A DNA stretch of 64,000 nt from Trachythela sp. YZ-2020. Taxonomy: Eukaryota; Cnidaria; Anthozoa; Malacalcyonacea; Clavulariidae. The stretch is from contig JADLSH010000279.1 in the NCBI GenBank assembly GCA_016169945.1, forward strand, positions 806,001 to 870,000, written 5' to 3'. The first letter of the stretch is position 1; the number at the start of each line of letters is the position of its first letter. The notes under the pieces were generated by a model. That model saw only the letters and a program-made list of their open reading frames with translations, was not told where the DNA came from and searched no databases. Positions 35,001 through 52,200 of the stretch are shown one piece after another. Made by a program: the position numbers and the translations under genes.

Positions 35001-37094
35001 TTGTACTTGCTGGTCATTGCTTGAAATGCACAGACAGGTTGTAAATCCTACCATTTCATATAGTTTTCACCAAGCGCAAGGTCGTTAGACAGAGTAAGAG
35101 AAAAAAGTACTAGCTGGTATTAGAATGCATCTAATAGACGGCCAGCCAGCCTCGAAAAAAGTGACTGTCGATGGCATTTTTTGTTACAAGCAGGAAACCA
35201 CACTAAATGTCATCGGAGTGTGTTCACTTTGACGGTGAAAGTGGTTGCCCTCCGTAATTATTCTATTTATGTAGCGAAATTGGAAGGTTTTTATAACGAC
35301 ATTTCGATAGATGGGATTCCATTTAAAAGCAGTTTTCGATATCATGGATTTATTGTAATTGGTTCACTGCCTAATTAGCATGTGCAAATTTCTCCTTTTC
35401 TTAATTGTCATAACTCAAAGTGACATGCTAATGAGAAACATGGTATTACTGGCACTTGTTAAAATACCTGTGTGGAGGCAAGTTTCATTATAAAGATGGA
35501 TTTATTAGAACGAGTGGTTACCCAAAGGCTTAAATTCGTAAATTATTGCGTTTTATTTCGAATATTTACCGATTTTGAAGGTCTATGTGTTATAGTGAAA
35601 CTACGTGTTTGCGCCAACATGCTGTTTTTCAACCATTTACATTCCAAAACTCGACTGGCTCAACAGAAGTATATTGTGTTACACGGGTGGCAACCGGGCG
35701 TGTAGTACCGATTCGTATGTAATCTAAACATATGTGATTGTTGCCTGTCTGTAACACAACAAAAACATATTGTTGTGGCTTCTTTTTGAAAGGTCGTGTT
35801 TTGATGTATTTGCGCCATGTTTCTTATTAGCATATCATTTTGAATTATACGAAAGAAGATTATCCAAATTTTACAAATGTTAATTAGATAGTCAGCCAAT
35901 TAAAATAAAACACTGATATAAAACACAGCATTCGAAAAAAATCCCATCCTTCGAAATGTTTTAGAAAAAACCTTCAAATTTTAGCACATAGATAAAAAAA
36001 TACGGTTGGCAACCACTCTCACCCTCAAAGTAAACACTATCCTGAGACATTTTGCGTATTTTCATGCTTGTAACAAAAAATGCCATCGACAGTGTTTTCT
36101 AGACACTTTTTTCAAGCTTGGCCGGTCGTCTATAATGGGTTAATTGTGCGTTTAGATTGAGCATGATTTCGTGGTGGATGCCTGTATGGAAGAAGAGTTC
36201 TGTAGTGATGGTCAACTATTAGTTGCTGTAAATGGTGATGACAATATCTGTGGTATACAAAGACTGGGATCTAGTGCTGTTGAACCTGAATTGATTACAG
36301 AAATGTTAGAGGTACATATTAATATAAATGGAGGCTAATAAACCAGTAAAAATGAGCGGGATGTCTCTCTTTCATTCATTTGTCAACAAACACAACACTA
36401 CTACAGATAATGAAAGTATAATTAACATGATTATTTTCTCACTTTGATGACTGTCGAAAGTTGAAAGTGAAATACTATTAAATAAAACATTGCAAAGCTG
36501 CAAGTACTATAGACTAGTCAGGCTAGTATTAGTAGCAACAGTCAGCACTCAGTCAGACTAGCAGTACTGCAATGGCCAGCTAGCAAACCTACCCAGGCAA
36601 AAGCCTGCATGTCGGAAAATTTCCAGCTATTTTGAGGAAGGTTGGGAAAACCCAAAGTCCTACCTGGAGGAAGGTTGAAAACGTTTTACAACTCTGAGTT
36701 AAACAACTTTAGTATAACAATAATATGGTGTTGAATAATTAACATACACGAGCAAGGTTAAAGGATCTAGCTATAAAAGGAACATCGACGTTTAGAGCGA
36801 AGGCCATTCCTGTGGAAGTTAGTTTGGCCGTCATCTTCCAGACGAAGGAACTTCACTCGAAACTTCAAAGTTCTTTTATATCCTTCAGGTAGTTTATAGG
36901 TCCGCTATACTGTACCTACCCTGGAACACAACACTCAAGATTAAATAATCAAATACTTTCAGGTAGCCGTAGATATTGGTAGGTCGTTAAACCAACGACT
37001 TGTTCAAGCTCTTGAAACTGAGGAAAAGAACTCGACGATAGATAAAGTTGGATTTGTTCCCACTGCTGAATATACCAGTGAGATATGTGAATGA
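32057..37094 (+). CDS. EXOSC7: Exosome complex component RRP42 (EXOSC7)
   Basis: A non-catalytic RNase PH-like subunit of the hexameric ring of the RNA exosome, which threads RNA to the 3'-5' nucleases in nucleus and cytoplasm. Seven exons: 32057..32215, 32989..33083, 33571..33736, 34287..34357, 34655..34775, 36156..36311, 36963..37094; 299 residues against about 291 in human. Conserved pieces include 'NGVFDDFRLDGRARRDYR', 'TDILVGVKAEIGEP', 'FEGRGGEELSSE', 'VDALVLECGGNLYDALSIAV' and 'ELSDDPFDC'-like 'EISDDPFDCSRL'. The start ATG (AAAATGG) is followed by MASVVLS, as in other animals. Introns 2 and 3 carry copies of a 105-bp TTAACCCATTA-ended element and intron 5 carries a 1-kb TAA-flanked element. 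The C-terminus (KVGFV..) matches the family. Confidence 0.95.
33225..33328. mobile_element. Short TTAACCCATTA-ended MITE, first of four in EXOSC7
   Basis: A roughly 105-bp unit with complementary ends (AACCCATTAGC / GTTAATGGGTTAA) and a core 'AATGCCAGACAATTTTACTT'. Related copies lie at 33353-33459 (intron 2), 33923-34024 and 34055-34158 (intron 3), and a partial one at about 50205-50295 in IMPA1. Confidence 0.7.
35135..36132. mobile_element. 998-bp inverted-repeat element with TAA target duplication, EXOSC7 intron 5
   Basis: The left end (TAGACGGCCAGCCAGCCTCG then AAAAAAGTG, 'ACTGTCGATGGCATTTTTTG') is matched in reverse complement by the right end (36066-36132, ending GGCCGGTCGTCTA). TAA flanks both sides (35132-35134, 36133-36135). 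No transposase frame is visible. The TAA duplication suggests a non-autonomous PIF/Harbinger-like element. It accounts for most of the 1.38-kb intron. Confidence 0.8.
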
Positions 37095-38648
37095 CTGAAT
37101 GGCGGGAACAGTGAGATACGGTTCGTGAGTGAGTCAGAACAAATCCGTTTCCCCTCATATTATAAGAGAGATACCATTTGCTCGCACATGTGGTTATCAC
37201 TGGTTGTAGAGAAGCAATATTTAGGTGGACAGGTATTTCTCATAGTGGTTTCAGCTACATGTTGTGTTAATTGACGCATGCAGTGACGATAACAGTAATA
37301 ATTTAAGAATTTTTGAAATGTACCATATACATAGAAAGTCGAAGGGCTTAACATGCTTTGCATTTACATCATTTACATGCTTTGGTCCTAAATGAATAGC
37401 TTTAAGAAATTCTAAACTCGGAAAAATCTCTGACAGAAGAAAGCGATCTTTTTTAAAAGGGTCATAATTGCTAAAGGGGGTGGTTGAGATGGACGTTTCT
37501 AAGATCGCCGTTGGTTTTTTAGATCATTCTAAAACGTGAGACAATCAACGACCAGGAACTTGCAACAATCCTAAACACTACCCTAACACTAACCTTACAC
37601 ACGTGAGAACGTACACGTTGTAACAAACCTGCAGCAGACTTGTACCAATGCCAATCAAACAACTTTTAACTTTTTATCATTCGTTGTCCGCACTTTTCCC
37701 AGCTTTTTGCTTGTGTTGTTGTCAACGTTTTAAGATGTTGACAACTTGTTTGGTTGTTAACAAGATGTAAAAACAAGTGTTGTTGTTAACTTGTTATTGT
37801 CCTGTATTCAAACTCTTGTCACCAAGTTGTGACAACCAGTGACAAACTTGATAAAATTACACAAATGTTACAACTTGTTGTTGTTGACAAGCAAGCTGGC
37901 TACAACACAAGTATGACATGTGTTGCAAAGATGTCAGATGTAGCCGCACTGAGCACTGAAGTAGCACCGAGTCTTTCCCTGAGTTTACTCAAACTATCTC
38001 CATCCTCCCTCTCATTCCCATCCCCTATATTTTTACAAAGATTAGTCAGTAACTCCATTACTCCATTCAGTGCCCTTCGAAGGGGGGGGGGGGGGGGGTG
38101 CGGGCGGGTTGCTCAATTTGTCGAAAAGTTTAATTATATCTGGCTTGCATGGTATTGTCAATACTAAATAAAATTCCAAAATAATAAATTTGCCCTTCGA
38201 TGTCCTTATTTTTCTGCCGGGGAAACCCCAAAACCGGGAAACCCCAAAATTTCTTTGTACTGTATTATTTATAAAATTCCTTGTATATGTAACTTCTTAG
38301 AAAATAATTATTGCGAGTCATGTTTATAGCAATGTTGATAAAAATTTCGATTGTAAATTACGTAGATATTTATAGGTGAGAAATTTGAACGTCTTTTATG
38401 CGTTGCAATCCGAGAACAGAAATTAACTACAGTATATCTGGTTTCAATCCAGCTGTGGCGAAAATGAAACTTAAAATGAAAGCTTGAATTCCAGGAATGT
38501 AGCGCGAACAGTGCATTCTTGAAAATTTCGAAATGCCTAAATTGTGAGCTTTTTAAACGGCGCGTTGTTGCACGTAGAAGCTATACCTTGTTGTCTAGCT
38601 ACAGCGAGGGTCATATGTTTTTGTTCATGCATACCATTTCAAGTTAAA
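37095..38648. other. Spacer EXOSC7 to gene F, no gene supported
   Basis: Contains repeats of 'AACAACTTGTTGTTG' type around 37730-37880, a run of 17 G (38082-38098) and AT-rich sequence. The 5' flank of gene F (about 38400-38648) is open in frame with it but has no ATG that improves on 38649. Confidence 0.5.
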
Positions 38649-41600
38649 ATGGCCGCCGCTTCATCAAGAGTTGATCGAGTTGACGAAGTTATGGATTTTC
38701 TTTCTTGTTCCATCTGTCTGGAATTTTTCGATGACCCAAAGCTATTGCCTTGCCATCATTCGTTTTGCTGTGATTGTCTGCAAAGATTTGTGGGTCAAAA
38801 ACGTTTGATCGCAGCTAAAGAGTCGAGAGAGATCGAAGAATTCTATTGCCCATATTGCGTTTCGAAGTATAAATTGAAGACCCAAGAGCAAGTAGCAGAC
38901 CTACCAAGCAATGATTTTCTTCTTAAAATACTACAAGTTGTCCGACCGAGGCAAGGGGATATTGGCCCTAACTGTTCTCTCTGCAATGAAAGGCTTGCAA
39001 TCATTGTATGCGAAGAATGTGAAAGGGTTTTGTGTAAAGTTTGTTATGTTCATGATCACATTTTGCCAGGTCTCCAAAAACACAGTGTGCGATCGTTAAG
39101 CGAGATGCTTGATCCTGACCAACAGGCGAAGATTGGAGCGAGTAAATTACGCTGTGCGCTTCATACAAATGTTTCCCCAAATTTTTATTGCGAAACATGC
39201 GAGGAGCTTATTTGTTTACAATGCATAAGCAGCAAAGCCAAAATTAATATCCACACGAAACCTGATCACGTTTGTGTCTGCGTTCACGAAGTGGATTTAA
39301 AGCAACGCGAGGCACTAAAACTAACTTGTGAGGCAATCGACGGAAAATTGACCGAAGGAAAACATGCATTGGAAGTCATCGATAATAGTACAAAATATCA
39401 TGAAGAAAATGCAAATCGGATTAAGAATCAAATTGCTGCACAAAAAGAAAGAGTTCTAACCGATTTTACCGAAATATTGAACGAAAAAACGCAAGAAATG
39501 ATAAAAATGGTTAACCAAGAATATAATCCTGCTTTAGGTGGGTTTCACTAAGTACTACACGACTGTATCTAGCCTGGGTAGCTGGCGGTTTTTCTTCATT
39601 TTGGCCAGCCCGCGCCTCAACCTCGACGCCGTAAAATCGCCAGCAGAGCCAGCCAGCCTCTGATGGCTGTGCAATATCTGAATATCTTGTAGCAGATGAT
39701 AGTCAACCACTTTAGTAATCAACATATCTAGCATTTGGTAGCCAATAAATAGAATTGAGAGATTTATAGCTTCTCGTAGTTTCGTTTTCTTGCTGCTATA
39801 AATGTCAACGTTTCTGAAATTGTCAGTAACGTTTACTGAGACCCATCAATTAATAAATGAATGCAGTTCCGAAAATTGAGTGTTTTAAGGCAAGGTAATA
39901 CAAACGATAAAACTATTGGAACTTGCAACAAAAACTGATTTCAACGCATGTTAATTCAAAATGATTGCAAATGTTGTCTCATGTTTTCTAATTTATACAG
40001 GAACATTCAATTAACATGCGTATTGCTCCACCTTTAGATTCATATTGCATTTTAATCACATTTTAGATAAGCAATACTCCCAACGTGAAAGGACATCAGG
40101 TTATGTTAAAAAGGTCGAAAGGTCGCTGGGAGAAACAAAATCCCTCTTGGAGAAGGGAAATATAGCGGAGTTACTGTCCGCCCAGGAAGAGATTGAAGAA
40201 AATATGTTGGAAAATGAGCGAGAAAAATATATACCGCCTGAACTATGTCTTGTTGCGGACTTTAATGAAAGCATGATAGTAGAGGAAATTGATGCTTGTG
40301 ATATTCTTAGAGAGTTGTTAGCGATAGAAGGTAGGTGGACCAGAGAGCGCGGTAGGCAGATGCGGTTAGCGCGCTGCCCCTGCGTTGTACCACAGATTAA
40401 ATATACATACAGATATGAAATTCGAGTCAAAACGCTGATTGACTCAAAACGTCCCTCGGGGACGTTTTCTTTCAAGGGATTCATAAACCCATTTCTTGCA
40501 CAAAACATCCAGTCCTATTTTACTTAAAGTCCTATTTTACTTAAAATTTTACGAGAGGGTAAAATTTTAAGTAAAATAGGACATCGTTTTGATGGTTTTT
40601 TAATCAACTACTGATTAAAAGGTCGCGCATGCGTAGTAAAGCGTGTGACACAATTTGGCTAGAGATTCATATCTGTATGTAATACTTAATCTGTGGTTGT
40701 ATTGTACGCAAGCTTTGCCATTAGCGAGCTTAAGCAAGCGACGTTTTCGTCAACACGGACGTCGGATTGCCGAGGGGGGACTGGATTAAAAATTGTGTTT
40801 GCATCAGTTTGTGGTAATCAGCAGTTTTTCGTCACGTCCGCGTCGTAAGGGTGTCCTAATGTATCACGTGCGCGAGGGACGACACGCGAGTTCGGCGGAA
40901 TACCACGAGATTTCGAGTATTGCGACCACGCGTCCCACGCTGAGGCATGCTACCCTAGGTCGAGGGTAGAGTATTTACTTTCGGTCATGAAAGTATAGTT
41001 TGGTTGGTCCTCTGGTTATAGCTTTGCGCTTGGTCTCGTACGCGAATAACAATTTTAGGTTTAATCTGATATTTTTTGTTTCTGCAATTTTGTTTAGAAT
41101 TATGCAAAAACTCTGCGATTATGAAAGACGAACGAAAGCTAGTCACAAAGCTTAGAGCTTTAATCGGGAAAGATTTTGTTTGGACGCTTTGTTACAGAGC
41201 GTCTCGCGATGGCTGGAGGGCGCAAGACTTTCACAACCTGTGTGACGAAATAAGTCCAACAGTAGTTTTAGTGAAAGTGGGAGAAAATATCTTCGGTGGC
41301 TATGCAGACAAAACTTGGCAAGGTAGGTGATGTCAGACAATTTCTGCGTCTATATAGGCTAGAGCTTTTTTACTAACTTCGCTCTCTATAAGTGTGCCAC
41401 ACACGAGTCCATGGTTGAGGTAACGACCTCACGAGGCCGATTGATCAGCCACGCTAGGGAACTTTAGATTTTGACGACGGCTACGAGATTTTCCCGTTAA
41501 ATATCTGCTAATACAAACTTGTTATCATCCTCTCTTTGGCACAGCACATCCTTATAACAACAGTTGAGCCAAAGCGAGTACAACTTTGAGTTTGTATCAG

Positions 41601-42259
41601 CAGATATTTAACGGAAAAATCTCGTAGTCGTTCTCGTAGCCATCGTCAAATCTTAAAAGTTCCCTTCTTTCTCGTGTGCGCATAGTCTTTGACTTTGAGG
41701 AGAATATTAATACCTTTCGAGGCCGTGAGACAAAGATTTATCATGGTTGATATGAGAGCAATTAGTTAAACTATACTTTGCCACAAAATTCTACTATATA
41801 TAATGAAAAAAATTTACATCATTCACTCTGATACTACTTGAGCACCATCTACCGTTCATGATAGTGTTTAGTGAAACCGTGGTTGCGGTTGTGATTTGTA
41901 CAATCAGTTTTCTCATTCGTTTTACTTCAGGTCAACACGTGCGTAAAAGGTCCACACGCTGTTTTTTATTCTCTCTACGAAACAAACACAAATTGCCACC
42001 TTTCAAATGTCCACTCATAGAGGCAAGATACGAAAGTGCAATCTGTTGCAATCCTGAATGTGGTGCAGTCTTTGGGCCCTGGGGTCCAGACCTATTAATC
42101 TCCGACAATGCCAACGCCAACCAACTTTCATGTAGCAACCTTGGTAAAGTTTATCAGCCCCCTCCTGGATATGAATTTGGCACTCCAAAAACGCAGTCAC
42201 TACTGGCTGGGAGTTATAATTTCAAGCCATGTGAAATTGAAATGTTTTGCCCAGACTGA
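38649..42259 (+). CDS. Gene F: diverged RING / B-box / coiled-coil / TLDc protein
   Basis: Four exons: 38649..39537, 40067..40330, 41098..41322, 41931..42259 (568 residues). RING ligands are Cys20, 23, 35, His37, Cys40, 43, 67, 70; two B-boxes follow ('CSLCNERLAIIVCEECERVL' and 'CALHTNVSPNFYCETCEELI'). B-box 2 has an extra 'SKAKIN' insertion before its final His pair. The first exon runs through the B-boxes into the coiled coil with no intron where A-E have one; the coiled coil is instead split at 'YNPAL/DKQYSQ' (phase 1). TLDc begins near 'MKDERKLVTKLRALIG' and includes 'LCYRASRDGW', 'IFGGYADKTW', 'FGPWGPDLLISDNANANQ' and the end 'EIEMFCPD'. AATAAA follows at 42569. ATG is in AAAATGGCC context. 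It is separated from the array by EXOSC7 and is probably the older single-copy lineage. Confidence 0.9.
39538..39760. mobile_element. MITE copy interrupted by a second repeat, gene F intron 1
   Basis: Starts directly at the exon 1 donor (GGTGGGTTTCACTAAGTACT), so the MITE end supplies the GT of the donor. The middle is interrupted at about 39570-39690 by a 'TAGCTGGCGG..CGCCAGC' hairpin repeat, after which the family interior resumes ('GCAGATGATAGTCAACC'). Confidence 0.55.
40386..40706. mobile_element. Fold-back element in gene F intron 2 with perfect central hairpin
   Basis: Outer arms 'CAGATTAAATATACATACAG' (about 40390) and 'CTGTATGTAATACTTAATCTG' (about 40673) are complementary. At the centre, 40529-40552 and 40559-40582 form a perfect 24-bp stem with the 6-base loop GAGAGG, preceded by an extra direct copy of 'AGTCCTATTTTACTTAAAG'. 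Flanked by tRNA-like SINE pieces. No coding sequence. Confidence 0.7.
41457..41667. mobile_element. MITE with about 65-bp inverted repeats, gene F intron 3
   Basis: The left arm (from AGGGAACTTTAGATTTTGAC through 'CTACGAGATTTTCCCGTTAA' to 'TAATACAAACTTGTT') is complementary to the right arm (ACAACTTTGAGTTTGTATCA through 'TTAACGGAAAAATCTCGTAG' to AAAAGTTCCCT). About 55 bp lie between. No coding capacity. A fragment of the GGTGG..TTCA family follows at about 41745-41878. Confidence 0.75.
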
Positions 42260-43153
42260 GCATAGTAACAATGTTGACGCGGTTGATGGTTATTAGCTAG
42301 GATAGCTGGCTTTAACCGGCAATCGAAAGCAAATGGCCTCACTTGAAGAATAACATCGTCTGGCGATATTAAGGCCAAGGGGCTGTTCATCTTATGAGCC
42401 CGGTTGGCCGGGAAGCTCACCTAAGTGGGATGAATAATTTCTGTGTTCATATGACTGTTTTTATTCCATCAAATGTCCGGTCTCGGTGGGACGAAATTAC
42501 GAAAACATGGCGCCTTCGAAATATCTTTTGTTGTGATTGAAGAAACTGTACGTTGTATTACGACTTTTAATAAATGTCTTTGCACAGGTCTATTAATGCT
42601 ACTATTTTTATTGTTCATATTTTCCAACTACGCCGCTCAATAATAGGTCAAAAATGTCCTGCCCGGTCAGGTGGGATGAAGCATTCATATGGAAAATTTA
42701 TTCTCCACATAGCCCAAGGTGAGGTCTCACCTAACCGGGCTGGCCCGTCGCATATGAACACGCAAGCATTTTTATACCATTAATAATCACATGCGGATCT
42801 CGCTCAGGTGAGCTCATACGAACAGGCCCTAAGTAACGCGTTCAGAGGTACAATCTTGGCAAAAAAGTAGTGTGGTAGTCTGGACTCCGCACAAAGCTCT
42901 CTGAAAGTATTTGTCTACAAACTTATTAATAAAAATATGGATTCCACCGCAAAAAACTCTACAGATCCACCTTAATGGCCCCTAGACCAGGCCCAGGCCC
43001 TTGATACTCGCGGAAAACAATATGGCGGACAAAAAACAATGGGATTTATGTAATTTTTAGCAAATTAAAATGTTTTGCTCAAATTTAAGCATTTTAAGGA
43101 AGATTTGTTGCACCTAACGCTTTTGTGAGGTTAACCGTACCATAATACAGAAG
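42260..43153. other. 3' flank of gene F and 5' flank of EDEM2
   Basis: Includes the AATAAA signal for gene F (42569-42574) and repeats of 'TGAGCTCATACGAACAGGCC' / 'GGCCAAGGGGCTGTTCATCT' type at about 42360-42830 that frame a probable inverted-end insertion ('GGTGAGGTCTCACC'). No gene is recognised. Confidence 0.5.
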
Positions 43154-48683
<5,530 letters not shown>

Positions 48684-49222
48684 TCCCACCTTTGTGAAAC
48701 ATGGCTTGGAAACCAGTATTTCCTGGTTTGCTCACCTTTGGGAAACATGGCTAAGAAACAATGTTTTCAGGTTTTCCCACCTTCGGGAAACATGGCTGAA
48801 AAACAATGTTTCATGTTTGGTTATAGGTGTACAATGGCACACACTATAAACAAATCATACTGTGATCAAAGAAACTTCAATTAATTGTTTATACAAATAC
48901 CAACTTTAAGGGGGTTATTCAGCAGATTCAAAGCCTGATTTCTGTATAGGGGGTGGTTGGAAAGATTTCAATTCAATTTTATTTAAACACAGAAATTTTA
49001 ATATTCAAATTGACCTAATTACAACAGCTTTCTAGTTGCAAACAACAGAGACATGATTGCATGTTTCATATTCTCATGGTTTGGGATGACTTTAGAATTC
49101 CATGTTTTTCACAGTGAGAAAATGTACTACATGCCCTACATCAAATTTTTTAACTCCCATGGTCTATTTTTCCATATCTAGGGTAAGCATCCCACTACAT
49201 TTCAAAGTGTCTCTCAATGGTG
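48684..49222. other. Convergent spacer EDEM2/IMPA1
   Basis: Three near-repeats of 'GGGAAACATGGCTGAGAAAC' type follow the EDEM2 stop (48690-48820). TTTATT at 48978-48983 is AATAAA on the minus strand and could serve IMPA1, about 240 bp past its stop. No gene. Confidence 0.5.
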
Positions 49223-52200
49223 TCAGTCCCTGACGTGGGGTATGCTTGTTAATGCACTGCATATCTTCTTGCATAAAACTTCGCTACCAGCACAAACTAT
49301 TTCTCTTGCCAGTATGTCGACAGGTTCACCTAGAAAAGAAAACGACTAGCATTAGTATGCCTAGTATTATCAAAGAATAACATACCACAGTTAATTATTA
49401 AATAAGATTCAAGGAACCCCCAATGGACTCTCTGGAAACCTAAGCTCCTGACGATCAGAATTGGTAGGACTTGAGGTCAGGTCTGGTTTGAAACAGTCTT
49501 ATTGAGGTTTTGAAATATAAAAGGCACAATTTTCTTTGCCCAGGTTTGTTTTGACAGATCATCTGTCTCTAGTATAAATTGGGCCAACATCACAATGAAT
49601 TCACCACGCTTTCCTCTTAAACTCAATCAGACAAAAAACCCAATCATATGATATAATTCTATCCAGTCCTACACTACAGTTTTGATCTGGCCCCAGAGGA
49701 TAGGCTCTGGGTTAATTAGAAAATAGTTCAAAACTGACCTGCAGCCCCTAAGGATATTCCCCCTGCTTCCTTTGCTATAACAATTCCTGCTGCAATATCC
49801 CAACAATGGATGCCAAATTCATAATATGCATCAGCTCTTCCAGCTGCAATATAACACATGTTAAGTGCAGCTGAACCCAGGGCACGAATACTAAAAATCA
49901 AAACAAGATTTAAAAGAATATCGTGCTGTTTGCAGTAAGTTGCACATGCAAACATTAATTAACACTTTATTCGCCTATTTATGTGGAGCATTGCATTGCC
50001 ATTGTAGTTACGAGAGAATTATCACCATTGCCTATTTTAAAGCAAGGTTCAACTTACCCCCTAGCCAAGTATGGTTCTGTAACTAGTTTTTGTAAATTCT
50101 CCATTATTCCATTTATCCTATCTTGCTCTCTGCTTGCTCCTATCTCTGTTATCAACAATGCTTGATTGATTTCTAAAATTCAAATGCCACCATATACTCT
50201 ATTCATGAAGTTGTAATATGTGCTCTACTTTGCTATTTTTCTAATGCCAGATGATTTTACTCAACAAGAAAAAAGAGTTGGGCATTAATCAGTCTATCTG
50301 TCCAATAGTCTGTACCCATTATAAGCCATATAGTGGATTGGCACCACTGGTTGGCACAGATAGAGACTAGAACAGTGGAAGCATTAGTCTATTTGTCAGA
50401 AAATATTAACCAAGTATATTTTAGCTAATTACCTAATTAAAAGTCCAAGTGTTCTTAATAGTTCCAAGTAGTTCAGCACAAACCTATGACATCAGCTTAC
50501 TGCTGATTTCATGGTTTGTATTAACCCACTGTGGTTGATTAATGTTTGCTTGACCATTAACTAAATCATTTTGAGAAAAATGTTTTTGAAAGCTAATTAA
50601 CTCGTGGTCATCATTGTACCTGTTACATTCTTTGATGACTTGATAGGTTTGCCATTACACATGGCACCACAACCAGTGATGGCAGAAAACATTTCATCCA
50701 GGATTGGATTGTACACAACACCAATTACAAGCTATTAGATAAACAACATTACTGCAACACATTTGAGATTCAAATTTTGCAAATGGCAAAACAACAGCTA
50801 TATTAAAAGTACCTCTTTGTTTATGGCAAGTCCAATTGATATAGCACTGAATGGAAACCTAAACAAAAATCAATAGTGAATACTGTATTTGAAATTTAAT
50901 CTTTCTTAACTGGTAGATCTATAGCCCAACTGAATGAAGGGGCAGATTTTGCACAGGGTGCACCCTTTTACCACATCATTTTTTGCTCTGGATAAGTCCA
51001 TAAATCAAGGAATATTTTATTACTGGTCAATGCTAACTGTTTCAGGGAGTGTTAGAGACTGCGAGGAGAGGTGTACATCTATCAACCACCTCAATCTCCC
51101 CCCTTGTAAATCTGCTGATGCTTCTAAGCCTTCGAAGAAACTCCCTGACAAAAATCCATGCCTTTTGAGCATGCCAATGGTCTTGTGCATTTTTTATACT
51201 CTATTAAATTTGTCCTTGAAAGGGTGATATATATCATAGGTATAGGAAGCAACTTCAAGTTGGAGGGGCACTTTTCCCATTGTTTTAGCTGGAGAAAAGG
51301 GCACTTTGAAAAAACTTTGGGGGGGGGGCATGAGCCTATGTTGCTACATAGTATAATAGTATTTTGCACTGTCACACCCTGATTAACCACTCTCCTGTAT
51401 CATATAAAATGCATGGTCTGCATGTGCAAATCTTACTTATGAACAAAATTTGTTGTCCCATCAATAGGATCAATTATCCAGGTAGGGTTGTCAGTTAGAT
51501 TGCATTTCTCTCCTCCTGCGACTGATTCTTCACCTATAAAACTTACATTTACAACACAAATATCAGTTATAAATACAATTACATAGTTCTCAATGATATT
51601 GTCCATATTGTACAATAAGGAATATCTGAGCTATGACCACCCAGTAGTTTTTCAACAGATTGGGAACCTGCAATTAGTTTGGGAACTATATGGGGTGTTA
51701 AGCCCTGGTCAAACGAGGATGACAGTTGATGAGAATTGGCAAGTGAAAGTTTGCACAAGAGTTTCCCAACTGTCAATGCCCTGGTCAAATAAGAACTGAA
51801 TGAGAATGAGGATCTCTTTACTGGTCATGACTGTTATTGCTGTAGGAAACCGAGAGAATACCTGCAGTGTTTGGTAGAGTCGAACTTAAAAAGCGCTCCA
51901 CACATGTGACTGAGGCAAATCTATTATTGGGAAACTGTATGGGTGACTATAACCACTGTGCTATCAAATACCCCTGAGGGGAGAAAAATGGAGGGGTTCA
52001 GGACTTATATATTACATTTATGAAATACCTGTGCGTAGGGAATTTCTCTTTGAAGTGATGTTTAATGATTCTTTCTGATTCTTGGTCAGTCTCCGTTACC
52101 AGGTCAGTTTTGTGATCCTTAGTATCAATGTTCTTCTCGACATAAAATGCCTCGCGGACAAGCTTCAAAATGGTGAACGAAAACATGTATAGGTGGGTTT

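Noticed and set aside
38082..38098. Run of 17 G
   Set aside because: Simple homopolymer in a spacer, prone to sequencing error, with no G-quadruplex spacing.
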